Source of the DNA: Toxorhynchites rutilus septentrionalis
Taxonomy: Eukaryota > Arthropoda > Insecta > Diptera > Culicidae
Length of the DNA: 64,000 nt
Assembly: GCF_029784135.1 (NCBI RefSeq)
Contig: NC_073744.1
Coordinates: 109,101,766-109,165,765 of the forward strand
Reading direction: 5' to 3'
In this document: piece after piece, positions 10,496-22,740 of the stretch
How the letters are laid out: the number at the start of each line of letters is the position of its first letter
Position numbering within the stretch: position 1 is the first letter of the stretch
The notes under the pieces: model-generated
The model's input: the letters and a program-made list of their open reading frames with translations, nothing else
Database searches by the model: none
What the model was told of the DNA's origin: nothing
Position numbers and translations under genes: made by a program

Positions 10496-13400
10496 GACTT
10501 AGGAATTAGAGTTAAAAACACCAACACATTCACTCCAACACAGAAATTCGGGATACAATGGAACATCAGAAGTATCCGACGAAATATTCTAGAACTGAAA
10601 ATGCTTATTTCAAACTCTAATCCCACAGTCATAGCCCTTCAAGAAACTATGACTCCAAACAACTTCGATAAACACTTCATCTCAAAATATATCACATACT
10701 TCAAAGAGGGTCCCAACCCCTCAAAAAACGGAGTTGCAATCGCAATCAAAGATGGCACTCCACATGATCTTCTTCCCATTACCACTGATCTTCAGGCAGT
10801 GGTAGTGCGCATTAAACACCCCTTTCCAATCACCGTCGTTAGCATCTACATCACTAATGATTCCGATCCGAACACTCTACGCGGCCAACTGGACCATCTG
10901 TTCGCCCAACTTCCCGCCCCAATCATGCTTATGGGTGATTTCAACGCCCACTCATACGCCTGGGGAGGTGCATACCTCGATCGAAAAGGATCCATCATTG
11001 AGGATTTCATATCCGACCATTCTCTTCTCCTTCTTAACAACGGCCAACACACCAGAATCCATTATTCTGGTACTACTTCAGCCATCGATCTCACTATAGT
11101 ATCAGACAAACTATCTTCAAAACTTTCTTGGAACATCCACGATGATACTTGCGGAAGCGATCATTTTCCAATCTTCACTTCCTTCGGCCAAACTTCTCCA
11201 GAGTTTTCAACAAGGCCAAGATGGAAATTTGAATACGCTGACTGGGCTGGCTATCAGTTTGACATTGAAAACCGCCTCTCCGCTAAACGAGATTGGACAG
11301 CCAAGGAATTCTCCAAAGTTGTCCTAGAAGTTGCAATGGTGCACATCCCCAGAACCAGTGGCATCCCTGGCAGGAAATGTGTCCCATGGTGGTCGCCTGA
11401 GCTGAAGGCAGCGATCAAAGGTCGACGTAAGGCCCTACGCAAATTAAGAAAGGCCCATCCGGACAGCCCACTGAGACCCACTCTGCTTGCAGAGTTCCAA
11501 AGGGCTCGCAAAGAAGCTAAGACTGCTATCAACACAGCCAAGCACAACAGTTGGGTTAAATTCGTCAGCGAAATTAATCCCAACGCGTCAACAAAGGAGT
11601 TATGGAGTAAGATTGGCAGGCTTCATGGAAAGAAAAGAAGCAAAGAATATAATCTTCTAATTAACGGTCAATACACCAATGACCGGAAAATCATCGCCGA
11701 GGCGTTTGGAGATTTCTTTGCTTCCGCCTCCTCCAATCAAAACTACGACCAAACCTTTCTAACCCACAAAACGGAATGCGAAAGAATTCCCATCGATTTT
11801 CATACCGATGTGGAATTTGACTTCAACAAAAACCTCTCCCTCAAAGAGCTCGATTGGGTACTGAACAAAGTCAAACAAGGATCCACAGGACCTGATGACA
11901 TTAGCTACCCTATGCTTAAGAATCTACCCCATCTCGGGAAAAAAGCACTTCTGAAGCTCCTCAACAAAGTCTGGGACAGTGGAACCCTCCCCAGTTGCTG
12001 GAAAGAGGGTCTAATGATCTGTATCCCGAAACCAGACATGAACAACCATCTTCTTGACAATTTCCGCCCCATCACTCTCCTAAGTTGTGTTGGGAAAGTC
12101 TTGGAAAAAATGGTCAATCGACGCTTAACGACTTTTCTAGAGTCAAATAAGCTGATTGATCCCAGACAATTCGCCTTCCGTGCGGGAAAAGGTACAGAAG
12201 ATTGCCTTGTAGCAATCGAAAAAATCCTAGACGACGCAACTGAAAAATTACACCACATTGATATTGTTTCCCTGGATTTATCCAAGGCCTTCGATCGGGC
12301 ATGGAGGTACCCAGTGCTGAAAAGCCTTTTCGACTGGGGGATTCGTGGGAGATTAGGTCTCTTCGTTAAAAGTTTTCTAGAAAACCGGTCTTTCAAAACC
12401 GTTATTAACAACCACCAATCTTCTCTAAAAATCCCAGAAAACGGCTTCCCACAAGGCTCAGCACTTTCACCAACCCTCTTCAACATTGCCATGCAATCTC
12501 TATTCGAGATTATCCCGGACCATATAAAGGTCATAGTCTATGCAGATGACATCACTCTTATCTCTACGAGCTGCTTCGGCTTAATTCAGAGAAAGAGGCT
12601 TCAAAAAACCTTAGACTCCATCCAAAACTGGGCTCTAAAAACAGGTTTTAAAATTTCCCCGGAGAAATCCAAACACATACATATCGGAAAAGCTCTCAGA
12701 AGGAGAACCTATCTTCAGCTCAACAAAATCCCGATCCCTACAATGAGGACATTGAAAATACTAGGGGTTACTTTCGACAAGAAACTCAACTTCCTATCAC
12801 ATTCCCAAAAGACCAAAATAGCCACCAGAAAGAAATTGAACATCATCAAGTCTATCGCAGGCAACCTAGCCTCTGGTCATAGAAAGACGTTGCTAAATGT
12901 TGTAAATGTTTGGTTGGTCCCACAAATCCTTTACGGAATAGGCACCTTCAGCCGTGGAGGGGACAGGGTGTTAAACACCATTCAACCAATTTACAATAAA
13001 GCAATTAGGCTCGCAATTGGCGCTTTTCCCACCAGTCCCACTCTTGCTGTAATGGCAGAAAGTGGGCAACTTCCCTTCACCCACCTGGTAACAAAAGCCA
13101 TCACCAATAAAGCCATCCGTCACTTGTCACTCCCCGAAAGCGACCACAATGTCCCATTAATACATAGAGCCAAAACATGGTTCAAAAATCTCACGAACAA
13201 AGATCTTCCCGATATATGTGAACGTTCATCTGCGACGGGAAGAAATTGGAACGTCAAACCGCCGAACATTAACCTTGAACTTCTCAAGACAGTTCGAGCG
13301 GGAGACCCTTCTCCAAAAGTCAAAGCCTGCTTCAATAACCTCGTTGCATCCAATTTTCAAATCAACCACCAGGTATACACAGATGGTTCAGTCAGTGCCG

Positions 13401-14149
13401 ATGGAGTTGGATGTGGAATCTTTGAGAGTAGATACACTGGTAGCTTTTCTCTTCCACCGCAATGCTCCATCTTCAGTGCGGAAGCTTTCGCCCTTTTAAT
13501 AGCTACCCAAGAATGCACCCATGAGTTTCTTCCTACCACAATATTCTCAGACTCAGCTAGCTGTCTCCACGATCTTCTGAGTGGAAACAGCAAACACCCA
13601 TGGATTAAGCAAACAGAAGAGGCTGCTTCAAATAAAAACATCTCCTTCTGCTGGGTTCCTGGTCACTCAGGAATCCGTGGAAACACAGCCGCCGACATAC
13701 TGGCCGGCAAGGGCAGCAAAATAGATCCCCCAGACATGCCCTGTCCTCCATCTGACATTGTCCGCTGGGTAAAACAGCAAGTCCGTGAAAGCTGGGACAT
13801 AGGCTGGATAAACAGCCGTCCCACTCATCTTCATAAAATTAAAAATTCCACTCTCCCTTGGGATGACCGCCTCAATAGTAGGGAAAGGCAAGTCCTTACC
13901 CGTCTTCGAATTGGGCACACTAACTTCACCCACTCACACTTGTTCTGCAGAGCCGAAAAACCCCAATGTGCTTGCAACGAAGCTCCGGTTTCCGTTAGCC
14001 ATCTTTTACTTGAATGTCAACATACCAAAGATGCTCGAGTCCGACACAACATAGGTCAGAGTCTCCGAGATATCCTCAGTAGAGACGAGACCCAAGAAAC
14101 CAATTTAATTGCGTTTCTGAAAGAAACCGACTTCTTTGGTAAAATCTAA
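10496..14149 (+). CDS. A1 ORF2: endonuclease / reverse transcriptase / RNase H polyprotein
   Basis: Open from 10496 after the stop at 10493; the first ATG is 10601 (1182 residues from there). The endonuclease motif IQWNIRS lies upstream of that Met, so translation must start earlier without an AUG, or the Met form would lack a key strand. Relative to the Met at 10601: APE endonuclease at 1 to about 225 (LQET, GDFNAHSYAWGG, SDHFP); RT at about 450-720 (DLSKAFDRAW, GFPQGSALSPTLF, VYADDITLI); RNase H at about 920-1045 (VYTDGS, SAEAFALL, FSDSAS, VPGHSGIRGN); and a C-terminal Cys/His knuckle (CACNEAPVSVSHLLLEC). All visible catalytic residues are present, so it may be competent. Confidence 0.9.
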   Translation, partial: DLGIRVKNTNTFTPTQKFGIQWNIRSIRRNILELKMLISNSNPTVIALQETMTPNNFDKHFISKYITYFKEGPNPSKNGVAIAIKDGTPHDLLPITTDLQAVVVRIKHPFPITVVSIYITNDSDPNTLRGQLDHLFAQLPAPIMLMGDFNAHSYAWGGAYLDRKGSIIEDFISDHSLLLLNNGQHTRIHYSGTTSAIDLTIVSDKLSSKLSWNIHDDTCGSDHFPIFTSFGQTSPEFSTRPRWKFEYADWAGYQFDIENRLSAKRDWTAKEFSKVVLEVAMVHIPRTSGIPGRKCVPWWSPELKAAIKGRRKALRKLRKAHPDSPLRPTLLAEFQRARKEAKTAINTAKHNSWVKFVSEINPNASTKELWSKIGRLHGKKRSKEYNLLINGQYTNDRKIIAEAFGDFFASASSNQNYDQTFLTHKTECERIPIDFHTDVEFDFNKNLSLKELDWVLNKVKQGSTGPDDISYPMLKNLPHLGKKALLKLLNKVWDSGTLPSCWKEGLMICIPKPDMNNHLLDNFRPITLLSCVGKVLEKMVNRRLTTFLESNKLIDPRQFAFRAGKGTEDCLVAIEKILDDATEKLHHIDIVSLDLSKAFDRAWRYPVLKSLFDWGIRGRLGLFVKSFLENRSFKTVINNHQSSLKIPENGFPQGSALSPTLFNIAMQSLFEIIPDHIKVIVYADDITLISTSCFGLIQRKRLQKTLDSIQNWALKTGFKISPEKSKHIHIGKALRRRTYLQLNKIPIPTMRTLKILGVTFDKKLNFLSHSQKTKIATRKKLNIIKSIAGNLASGHRKTLLNVVNVWLVPQILYGIGTFSRGGDRVLNTIQPIYNKAIRLAIGAFPTSPTLAVMAESGQLPFTHLVTKAITNKAIRHLSLPESDHNVPLIHRAKTWFKNLTNKDLPDICERSSATGRNWNVKPPNINLELLKTVRAGDPSPKVKACFNNLVASNFQINHQVYTDGSVSADGVGCGIFESRYTGSFSLPPQCSIFSAEAFALLIATQECTHEFLPTTIFSDSASCLHDLLSGNSKHPWIKQTEEAASNKNISFCWVPGHSGIRGNTAADILAGKGSKIDPPDMPCPPSDIVRWVKQQVRESWDIGWINSRPTHLHKIKNSTLPWDDRLNSRERQVLTRLRIGHTNFTHSHLFCRAEKPQCACNEAPVSVSHLLLECQHTKDARVRHNIGQSLRDILSRDETQETNLIAFLKETDFFGKI

Positions 14150-14208
14150 ACCGAAATACTAAATACCTTGGAAAGTGCTTATTAAAGTTCGCCACTTCAC
14201 AGTCATGT

Positions 14209-14282
14209 ATGCGTGTTTATGTGTGTATACACATGTATGTACGGGTCGGAAGGAAGGTATTCATACATGTATATACACGCAT
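14209..14282 (+). repeat. 3' UTR hairpin of family A
   Basis: ATGCGTGTTTATGTGTGTA (14209-14227) can pair with TACATGTATATACACGCAT (14264-14282). The same TG/CA-rich inverted repeat recurs in A2 near 37507 and in A3 near 50699, so it belongs to the element. Confidence 0.65.
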
Positions 14283-15480
14283 TCAATAATATTAAATAAC
14301 AAATAATATAATATATACTTTCATACCCACATCTATCTTCCATCCATTACATTATACTTTAATCAACTTCCTATTCCTACAGCCACACTCACCAAGGAGA
14401 ATAAATTCATTAAATAAACCTCTCCATTTTTCAGCTATACTGTATACCATTAAATTCAAAACCACTATATTTTATTATCTATTCAAACTGTATTTCATTT
14501 CATTTCACCCCACCCCACACCCACTCCTCCCCTCTTTCCTTCCCATACCACTCCCACCCCCTCCCACTCCACTAATCCCACCCAAATCCTTTCCACTCCT
14601 CTCCTTCCTATCCTCCTGAGAGGGGCCGTTTTGTTTTTTGGCTTTGGAACACGCCTTTCGCTAGGTCACTTGTGCTTCGTTACTGCTTTGGTCCTCGGAT
14701 CAGTAAATTTTTACTTTTCTTTACAGCATATATTAAATATCTTATGAAGCATAGGATCCCTTCCTACCTTCTTCTTTAACCGAGAGTCGAGCGGACAGGT
14801 CTGATGAGTGATTTTGTTGGTTTCCCTTTCGCCAGTCCCCTCTGGACTGGTTTTATTGTGGCTCTTCACTGGGCTGGAGGCGAATGAACTGCAAAGTTTA
14901 AAGCCTCTTAAAAACAAAGAAACGTGAAACGAAAAAAATATATCATACTGATTTTAACCTCCGACCGAGAAGGTCGCTTTTTTTTTAGCAGCTCGGAGTT
15001 TTGGCGTTTCTGGACAGCGGACTGGGACGTCCCCCCTGGCGATTTTAGAAGGAGATTTGTTGCAAATATTTGAACGTGACAGCAGAAGGAGAGCGGGAAA
15101 AGGCAATAGCTCGTTTCGACCGTGGAGAGCGGGCGCTTACCGGCAAACCGGAAAAGCGCGCGCTTTTTACGGCGTCACTGACGCCACGCCCCCTTTTTTT
15201 CGGGGAGTGTTGTCAATTTCATTGTAGGGGCAGTAGTGTAGTGAATCTTATTATTAAATAAAACCTAAAAAGAAGTGAAAAGTGAAGTGACTGAAGCAAT
15301 TATTGCCTTAAGTGTGATTTGCAATTTTCCGCACCCATTGGTGGCTTTTCAAAGTGCTTTATTAGAACAAAGTGTAATTTTCTGGGAAAATACCCCTTAG
15401 TGAAAATCACACAAATCCTCCAATAAGTGATTTTACATTCGTACCTGCTGACTATAACCTAGGTATAGTCAAGCAGAAGC

Positions 15481-15938
15481 ATGGCTTCAAGTAGCTCCGG
15501 GCCTCCGGGAGGCCGGGCTACAAATTTCTATGAGGACAGGCCCAACGAAGCCACCGCTCCACTATGGGCGGACCCCTCGAACGGTAATCTCCAGATACGG
15601 CTTCTGAGAGCTACAGGAGACAAGGTGCCTCCAACAAACCCCTTCACAGTTAGCAATACCATCAAGGCAGTTGTAAAAAAAATCAACAGCGCAAAACCAC
15701 AGTGAGATGATAAAAAGAAACTCCAGTATATCTTGACAACCAGGGACGAGGATACAGTGTGTAAGTTACTTTCTATTACCAAACTGATTGACAATACCCC
15801 TGTAGAAGTGATCTTCCACCCAACATTAAACCAACGCAAATGCGTTGTGACTTGCAGCGAAGTTATCGACCTTCCTGAATCCGAACTGGTGAAAGAACTC
15901 ACCGCTCAAGGTGTGATCGGCGTTAAACGCATCACCAG
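15481..15938 (+). pseudogene. A2 ORF1, N-terminal half
   Basis: Begins MASSSSGPPGGRATNF like A1 ORF1. A TGA at about 15703 replaces the Arg codon found in A1 (KPQ then stop), after which the frame continues through TPVEVIFHPTLNQRKC to GVKRIT, where the gypsy LTR cuts in. The protein resumes at 24585. The 5' UTR (14942-15480) contains the paired block ACCGGCAAACCGG / AAGCGCGCGCTT also seen in A1. Confidence 0.88.
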
Positions 15939-17192
15939 TGTAACTCTTAGGATTTGGGATAGGGTTCTCAGGGTCGCTTATTCATTAGCCGGTTGCTGGT
16001 AAATACTTTCACCTCTCACAAATAGGAGCTCTCCTCTATCGTCTCGCACTGCCAGACCACCTCACGCACCAAAGAAGCCACCTGCTAAGCCCACAAGCCG
16101 CTCTCGCTCAAAGGCTATGCAGTGTCAGCACACCTACTTCCAACTAAATGAGGACGAGGGCTGGCGACTCCTTTTGAGTCCGGAGGACGACAAGGTTCAC
16201 GGGATAGTCGTAGTGGAGGAAAACAATTATAGTTTTTTCTTAGACTATACAACCTTAAATTTATTTTAATCTTCCACCCCACTCTTTCTCTTCCTGTTTT
16301 TACTATTTCCTCATTATTTCCTATCTTTCTTTAATTTATTTTATACGTGACGTCACATTCGATCATGCATGATACTTGCGGTAACTGTGGTGTGGGCTCT
16401 CAGTGTATCCCTAGGGGTATGGGTTTAACGGTGCAGCTGTCTCATGAACAGACTACAGATGTTACACCATCTGCAGGTTTTCGCCAGCGTTTCCCCGCAA
16501 TGGCGGATACTGTAGACGAACAGGACAAAGATGGTGGGGTCCGCGTGTGCCTCTGGTAGCCGATGACTGCCGCAGCTAAACAGCTACGAAATAAACCGCA
16601 TAAAAAAAAGGCCCGCTGGACGGACCTGTCCAGCGTATTAAGATACGAGCTAGGTTTAAAGAGACACCAAACCACAAGTTACCTTTTTTTTGCTTCTTTT
16701 TTCCTTCTCTTTCTTTTTTCCTCTGATCTTTCTTTCTCTTGTATAATTTACTGTGAAACAAAACCAAATGTTACTAACTTTTTCCACTTTCATATTTCCA
16801 TTAACCTACTATTTCATCTATCAGTAATCCTTCACCACTTCTTATCACTAGCTTCAAAATTTAAAATTTGATTTGTGCCGGCGCGCACTTCTAACTTCCT
16901 CAAATGTTTTAAGTCGTTTGCCGGCACTGGTCATTTACCGAGCTTTTTCTTTTCCAGCTTTTTGTGTGGGGAAACAATCGATTTCTTTTTCTCTGCCCAG
17001 TTGGCAACCCCGTTTGATGACGGTAGGTCAACTGGACAGTTTAACGCGGTGGGTATTGCTTACCCAGGACTCAAACCATTTGTAAAAGGGTTGAATACTC
17101 ACAAGTAACCGGCAATTAGGACTCAATGTAAATTATTTCCTGTTTTCTGGATTTGGGTGGAGCTCAAATGGCGCTTGGAACCAACGGTTACA
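15939..17192 (-). repeat. 3' LTR of the gypsy element
   Basis: 1254 bp, starting TGTAACTCTTAGG and ending AACGGTTACA on the plus strand. It matches 23330-24584 with only a few substitutions and one A-run length change. Small ORFs within it are not genes. Confidence 0.95.
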
Positions 17193-17206
17193 TTACCCCT
17201 CCGCAT
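17193..17206 (-). other. Polypurine tract of the gypsy element
   Basis: The minus strand reads TATGCGGAGGGGTAA directly before the LTR TG, the expected plus-strand primer position. Confidence 0.65.
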
Positions 17207-17743
17207 AGGTAGAAAATAAACGAACATTATTTTCTCTAGCCGTAAGTGAGTTCAATTCTCTAACTTGAAAATATTTCAAATGGAACAGCAATCTCTAGAA
17301 ATGAAGTTCCAATTGCAAAATTTTTCCTCCATGACACATCAGCAGTGCCAACACTTGCCAAACGAAGTTACTAAAGTTGATAACTGTCAATATTTTAGCA
17401 TGGTTGTAGTGAAAAGGTTGATGACTAACTGGCTTAACCGGGTCGATACCTTCCAATGTTTTCATTATATGCTTTTTTTGTTGTTTTCTTAATCATTATT
17501 CGTTTTTTTTTTTGCTCTATTAGAACCAACTAGGGAAACATCGGAGGTATCAATCCTATTCGGAATAATCATGGTAAGTTAATTTTATTAATTGGGTAAC
17601 GGCATTTTCGTTTGTAACTCTAATTACTGTTTCTTCCTTTCTCAGTGGTCCATTCTCTCTCTTAACTTCGGCGGAATATGAGCAAAACGGCCAATATAAC
17701 TAATAATATCCTGGATCATATATCACCTAAATGAACTTATTTT

Positions 17744-20700
17744 TCAGGTGTCTGCCGGCTTCAAATCTGTCGCAGAGAAAATACCTATGGGTTTACCCCA
17801 CTCATCTTTCAAATCATAACAATTTGTGCCAACCCGCGCGATTACTGTGCATGGAACGTAACAAGGACCTAATTTCGCATTGTAGTTACTTGGCGCTGAC
17901 GACTGTCTAAAATTTCTCTTGAGAACTTTCTGTCCCACTGAGTATGAAGGTGCGTTGGTATTATACCTTAAGTTATAATATTTTCTATTTTTTTCGTATC
18001 CCTTTTCTAGGTTTCTTCGAACCAGGTCGTAAATAAACTGATCGATGGCGTTTTTAGTTTTCATTCTTTCCTTTTCCGAAATATCCAGGTCATCGAGATC
18101 TAAGCGATGTTCATCACCCCTAGTCACGATTTCGTGACCGTATAGTATTCTGTATGGGCTGAAACCAGTTGTACTGTGAGGAGAATTATTTAATACATGT
18201 TCAACCTCCGATATGCGAGTATCCCACAATCTTTGGTCCGAACGCACGTACGTGCGTACACAAGCATTAATCGTGCGATTTAGTCTTTCTACTGGGTTAG
18301 ACTGACTATGGTGTCTCGCGTTAGTCCAGTGTTGAACCCGATACTTCAGTAACAGTTCCTTGAATCTTTTGGACAGAAACGTTGTAGCATTATCTGTCAC
18401 TATATATTCCGGTGCTGAAAATCGTCTGAACCAGCACTCTTCAACGATCCTACCGACCTTATCGGCTTCTATTTTCCGAAGCGGAATGAGCAAACAATAT
18501 TTGGAGAAAAAATCCATAATAACCATCAAATGTGAGTTGCCAGCTTTGCTTCTGGGGAGAGATTGTATGAAATCAATTGCAACAATTTGGAAGGGTTTGG
18601 TGGTTATCCGTTGTTTGCCTACTTCCGGATGTAAAGATCGGTTTGCCGGCTTACTTTGTTGACAGATCGAACATCTACGAATGTATGTTCTTACGTCATT
18701 TGAAAGCCCTGGCCAATAATATTTCTTCCGTAGTCGGGCTATGGTTTTTTCTACTCCCAAATGGAGAGAGTCATCATGCTCCTCCACCAATATCTTCTCT
18801 CGCATATTGGTTGGTACACACACTTTCCACTCAAAACGATAATCTAACAGATTCATTTTTGTGGATACGAACTTCTTTAAAATTCCCTTATCTATGCGGA
18901 AATCTTTATACTTCTCAGGTTCCTTTCTGACCCTTCCGAGTAGGCTGCAGTACCAGTCTCCGTTTCGACTATTCTCCTGGATATCCAGAACATCAATCGA
19001 TCGTGATAGGGTGTCCGGCACCACATTGTCAATTCCACGACGATGTTTGATAATCATATCATTTCTTTGAAGTTCTAGGCTCCATCGACACAATCTCGAT
19101 GAAGTTCTCCAGCTGCTCCGAAGAATGTAGGTCAATGCTGAGGCATCTGTATAACCGGTGAAAGAGGTTCCCTCAACGTAACATCGAAATTTCCTGATCG
19201 AGCTCAATACAGCGAGAGCTTCCTTTTCAGTTGCGAAGTATCTTTGCTGGGTGCCACTCAATTTCTGGGAAAAATAAGCAATTGGTTTATCAATTCCTTC
19301 GTGATTTTGTGTGAGCACTCCTGCAATGGCTGTGTCACTAGCATCACAGAGGATGTAGAACGGCTTACTAAAATCTGGATTCGTTAGAATAGGAGCGGTA
19401 ATCAATCTCTCTTTGATCCTCACGAAGGACTCATCAGCCCTTTCGTTCCATTTCACTATTCTTGGTTTGCCTTTGAGCAACTCAGTTAATGAATGCACTA
19501 CTTCGCTATAATTAGATATGAACTTCCGATAGTAATTACACATACCTAAAAACCGTCGTAATGCCCTTAGTGATCGTGGCTTTTCGATGTTAAGTATCGC
19601 ATCGACACGATCAGGATTGGGGTGTAAACCATTCTCGGTCAAAATATACCCAAGATATGGAACTTCTTTGACACAAAAGTGAGATTTTGATAAGTTAATC
19701 GATAAGTTGGCTGTCTAGAGCCGCCTTGCTACTTCTTGAAGTAAACTCAAATGTTCGTTGAAAGAATTGCTGATGACAATTATGTCGTCTAGGTAAACAA
19801 ATACCTGTGGTTCCAGTTCACCTGAACCCAGAACACGATCCATTAATCTGGACAAAGTAGCCGGGCTATTTGCTAGACCAAATGGCATCCGGGTGAACTG
19901 GAATAGCCCTCTACCTAACAGAGAAAATGCCGTGTATTTTTTTGATTTGGGGTGCAGGGGGACTAGAAACGCCTATGATAAATCAATCGTGGAAATATAT
20001 TTGCAAGGACCCAGCCTGCTCAAAATTCGATCAGCATGTGGCAATGGATACGAATCTCGGAGTGTTTTTTCGTTCAATTTGCGTGCATCTAAGCATAATC
20101 TAACAGTGCCATCAGACTTATCAACGGGAACGAGACGTAACGCCCAATCGCTATAGGACCGTTCGATTACCCCTGCCGCTAGCATTTTGTTTAGTGCTAC
20201 ATTGATTTGCTCCTGCCTTTTGGGCGAAGTAGGGAATGGGTTTATGCGTACTGGACCCTGTTTCCGCGCTTCTTCGTTTAATTCGATGCGATGACTTATC
20301 AGCTGTGTAGCATCTAATCGACCTTCAACTGCTGCTTTAAAGTTGGTTATTGTTTGTTCTAATGCTCCCATTTGAGATTCTGTCAAACTAGGACTTCTGA
20401 GACTGATTTCCATTTCTTCGACTGAGGCGGACACCACTGAAGGTACGATTCCAAAAGCCCTCCAGAAGTCTGACCCTAGTATGAGTTCTCGGTGCAGTTC
20501 TGGTACTACTAATACAGATAATATTTTTACTGTATTGTTGAACGATATTGGGACGTTTACGTATCCTTCTACTGCTAATATTTGACCACTGGCTGTAGTT
20601 AATTGTACATTCGAAGAAAACATTTTTAATTTGCACCTGTCGATTAGCTGAGAAGCACCTGTACCCAGAATAGTACGGTGAGCTCCACTATCCAATAGAC

Positions 20701-20983
20701 CAAGGATAACTATATCAAATATTCTGATTTGAACAAATGGTCGATCATCGTGATTCAAATACACGAAAAGTTCCTCCACCTCTGCGTCTGTGTGGTCGAT
20801 ATGATACTTGATTTTTAATTTTCGAAAACCTCTTCGAAATAATTTATTTTTAATGCTCTGATTCTGATGGGGATTTGAAGCTGAAAACGTGCGGACTTGC
20901 CCCTTCAAGCCGACTCTTCTGCGTTTTTTGCACAATATGGACAACTTTTTGTTTCTACCTGATGAAATCCACATTTCAAACAA
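17744..20983 (-). pseudogene. Gypsy pol: protease, RT, RNase H, integrase (inactivated)
   Basis: The minus strand reads an aspartic protease (GLLDSGAHRTILG), the RT N-terminus (SDWALRLVPVDKSDGT, CKYISTIDLS), a TAG at 19973-19975, RT palm (FQFTRMPFGLANSPAT, VFVYLDDIIVIS), a second TAG at 19715-19717 in the following helix, then RNase H (PFYILCDASDTAIAGVL, EKEALAVL), an HHCC integrase domain (HLGVEKTIARLRKKYYWP, CSICQQSK) and a DDE core (AIDFIQSLPRSKAG, IVTDNATTF, HSQSNPVERLNR). The order and motifs are standard Ty3/gypsy. Apart from the two nonsense codons the frame is maintained to the end, suggesting recent inactivation. Confidence 0.92.
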
Positions 20984-22740
20984 AATTTATGACGTGGGGT
21001 TCGCATTCGCTCATGTGATGCCCAGGTAACCTACAGTTATAACAAATTCCTGGTTTAGGGGGTTGGTAATTTTCCAGCAAAGTTTGCAATCCTTTGAAAT
21101 TCTCTTCGTGTCTGTTTTCTTTGGGCTGTGCATTATTTCTTGGATCAATATTTAGCTGTTTTCTGGTCTCTTTCTCAAATTCCTAGATTTGTAATTGAAT
21201 TTACCGTCATTTACAGAAAGGTTTTGGTTGTAATTCGATCTTAAATTCACCTCGTTGATTTGAGGCCGATTTCGCGAAGTGGGCGTCTCGTACGAACTTG
21301 ATGAGTATTTGTACCAAAATGTCGCGTCAAGTTTTCGACCAAATCTTTTGAGATCTGCTAAGTTGTCAATGTTGGATGCCACCGCAAGTCCCTTATAATC
21401 CGATCGTAAGTTTCGAAATACAATCTCGAATTTCTTGCTTTCTGAGATGGTTTCGTTAAAGCATTGAATATCTCTTGCATTTCGTTGAGATAATCCTGAA
21501 AGCGTTCTTTAGAACTTTGTTTTCGTGAAATGGCGCGTATTTCATTTACATGATTATGATCTGGACTAAGAAATTCTCGTTTCAATTCTCGCACGAGTTC
21601 CTTCCAGGACCTAAAATCTCCGTTTTCGTAACCGGTCATATACCATATTTTTGCTTGCCCTTTGAACAAATGAATAGCGGAGCGAAACAATTCTCTATCA
21701 GAAACCTTTTCTGATTTAGCATAAAAATCTATTTCATTTATAAATCTCATTAGCCCTTGTCCATCATCCCTTCCATCATATAGCAGATTCCATTCGGAAA
21801 TCGGCTTACGTTTTTGAGGATAACGTTGTTGAGTTCTTGAACGACCCCTGATATGCGAACGGTTGGGAGATTGACTAGAGTCACTGTTTTCCCTGTCAGA
21901 TCTGGAATCTGACGATTCGTGATGTGGCAGTTTTCCCTTATTTTTGGATTCTAGCGTGATTCTACGAACATACTTTTCTTTATTGATCGTCTCATTACTG
22001 ACCCGGTTTTTACTTTTGAACTGAGGTAATATATAACGAGAACCACCCGCAATTGATAAGTCTCTTGTTTCGCGTACTGATTCTAATTTTCTTCTTACTA
22101 AAGGTGGAGCAGATGTCCCCTGCATCTCAACTTCAGAATTTTCATCATTTGTTGGGTTTACTTTCTCGCGAGTATTTGCGAATTCTCGTCTATTATCTTC
22201 CGAATCGGTTTCAGTTAGATTCCGACGCACTGATAATTCCAGGTTCGATATCGATTGTATAATTTGCTGTGTTATTTCTTCGCGTATTTCTTGCAGAGCA
22301 GAAAATTGCGAAAAATACGTATTCATTAACCCTCTAATGGTACTGATGATTTCATCTAAGTCTGTGAGGACATTTTCTATATCGGAAAATTCCTGCACTC
22401 TTCTTGCTCGCGAGAAGTAATGGACTAATCTTGTTTTAAGACTGTCTTTCAATCCTTCAAACCTTACCACACCTTCTAAAAACTCTCTGATTATTTTAAT
22501 ATTTCTATCTATTATTCTTATTTCCTCATCTATAGAAATATCACATCGCGTGAAATCAATATCAAATTGATTCTTCTCTCTTTCGTCTTTCAATCGATCC
22601 CGCAACTTACGTTGTAATGCAGAACGACTATCTGATAATTCGAATTGAACTGCTCAAATTTTCAGTTCGTATTCAATTTCATGTCGCTCTAAATGGTGAA
22701 CCAAAAGGCTCTTGTACTGCATTTGAAATTCCATGTCCAT
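20984..22740 (-). pseudogene. Gypsy gag (inactivated)
   Basis: The ATG at 22740 begins MDMEFQMQYKS; a TGA at 22654-22656 breaks it early. The main body (about 22650-21450) is charged and coiled-coil-like, then shows a Retrotrans_gag capsid region (LFKGQAKIWYMTGYENGDF, LVRELKREFLSPDH). A frameshift near 21445 moves to the frame reading KKFEIVFRNLR, and a second near 21165 leads to a CCHC knuckle (CYNCRLPGHHMSEC) followed in another frame by a second Cys/His cluster (CLKCGFHQVETKSCPYC). The product would normally package genomic RNA; here it cannot be made intact. Confidence 0.85.

Larger units (their letters stand above)
8496..14925 (+). mobile_element. Non-LTR retrotransposon A1 (I-group), full length
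   Basis: The 5' UTR starts near 8496 (CATACTGATTTTAACC, same as the start of A2). ORF1 and ORF2 are both uninterrupted, and the 3' UTR of about 770 bp ends in a small stem around GAATGAACTGCAAAGTTT and an A-rich tail. The EN-RT-RNase H order of ORF2 and the three CCHC knuckles of ORF1 place it in the I group (I/Loa-like); the exact clade cannot be fixed by eye. It sits in an A-run of HistE copy X, and its 3' end abuts the 5' end of A2. Confidence 0.88.

Noticed and set aside
16347..16559. 70-residue ORF repeated at 23738
   Set aside because: It lies wholly inside the gypsy LTRs and is repeated only because the LTR is.
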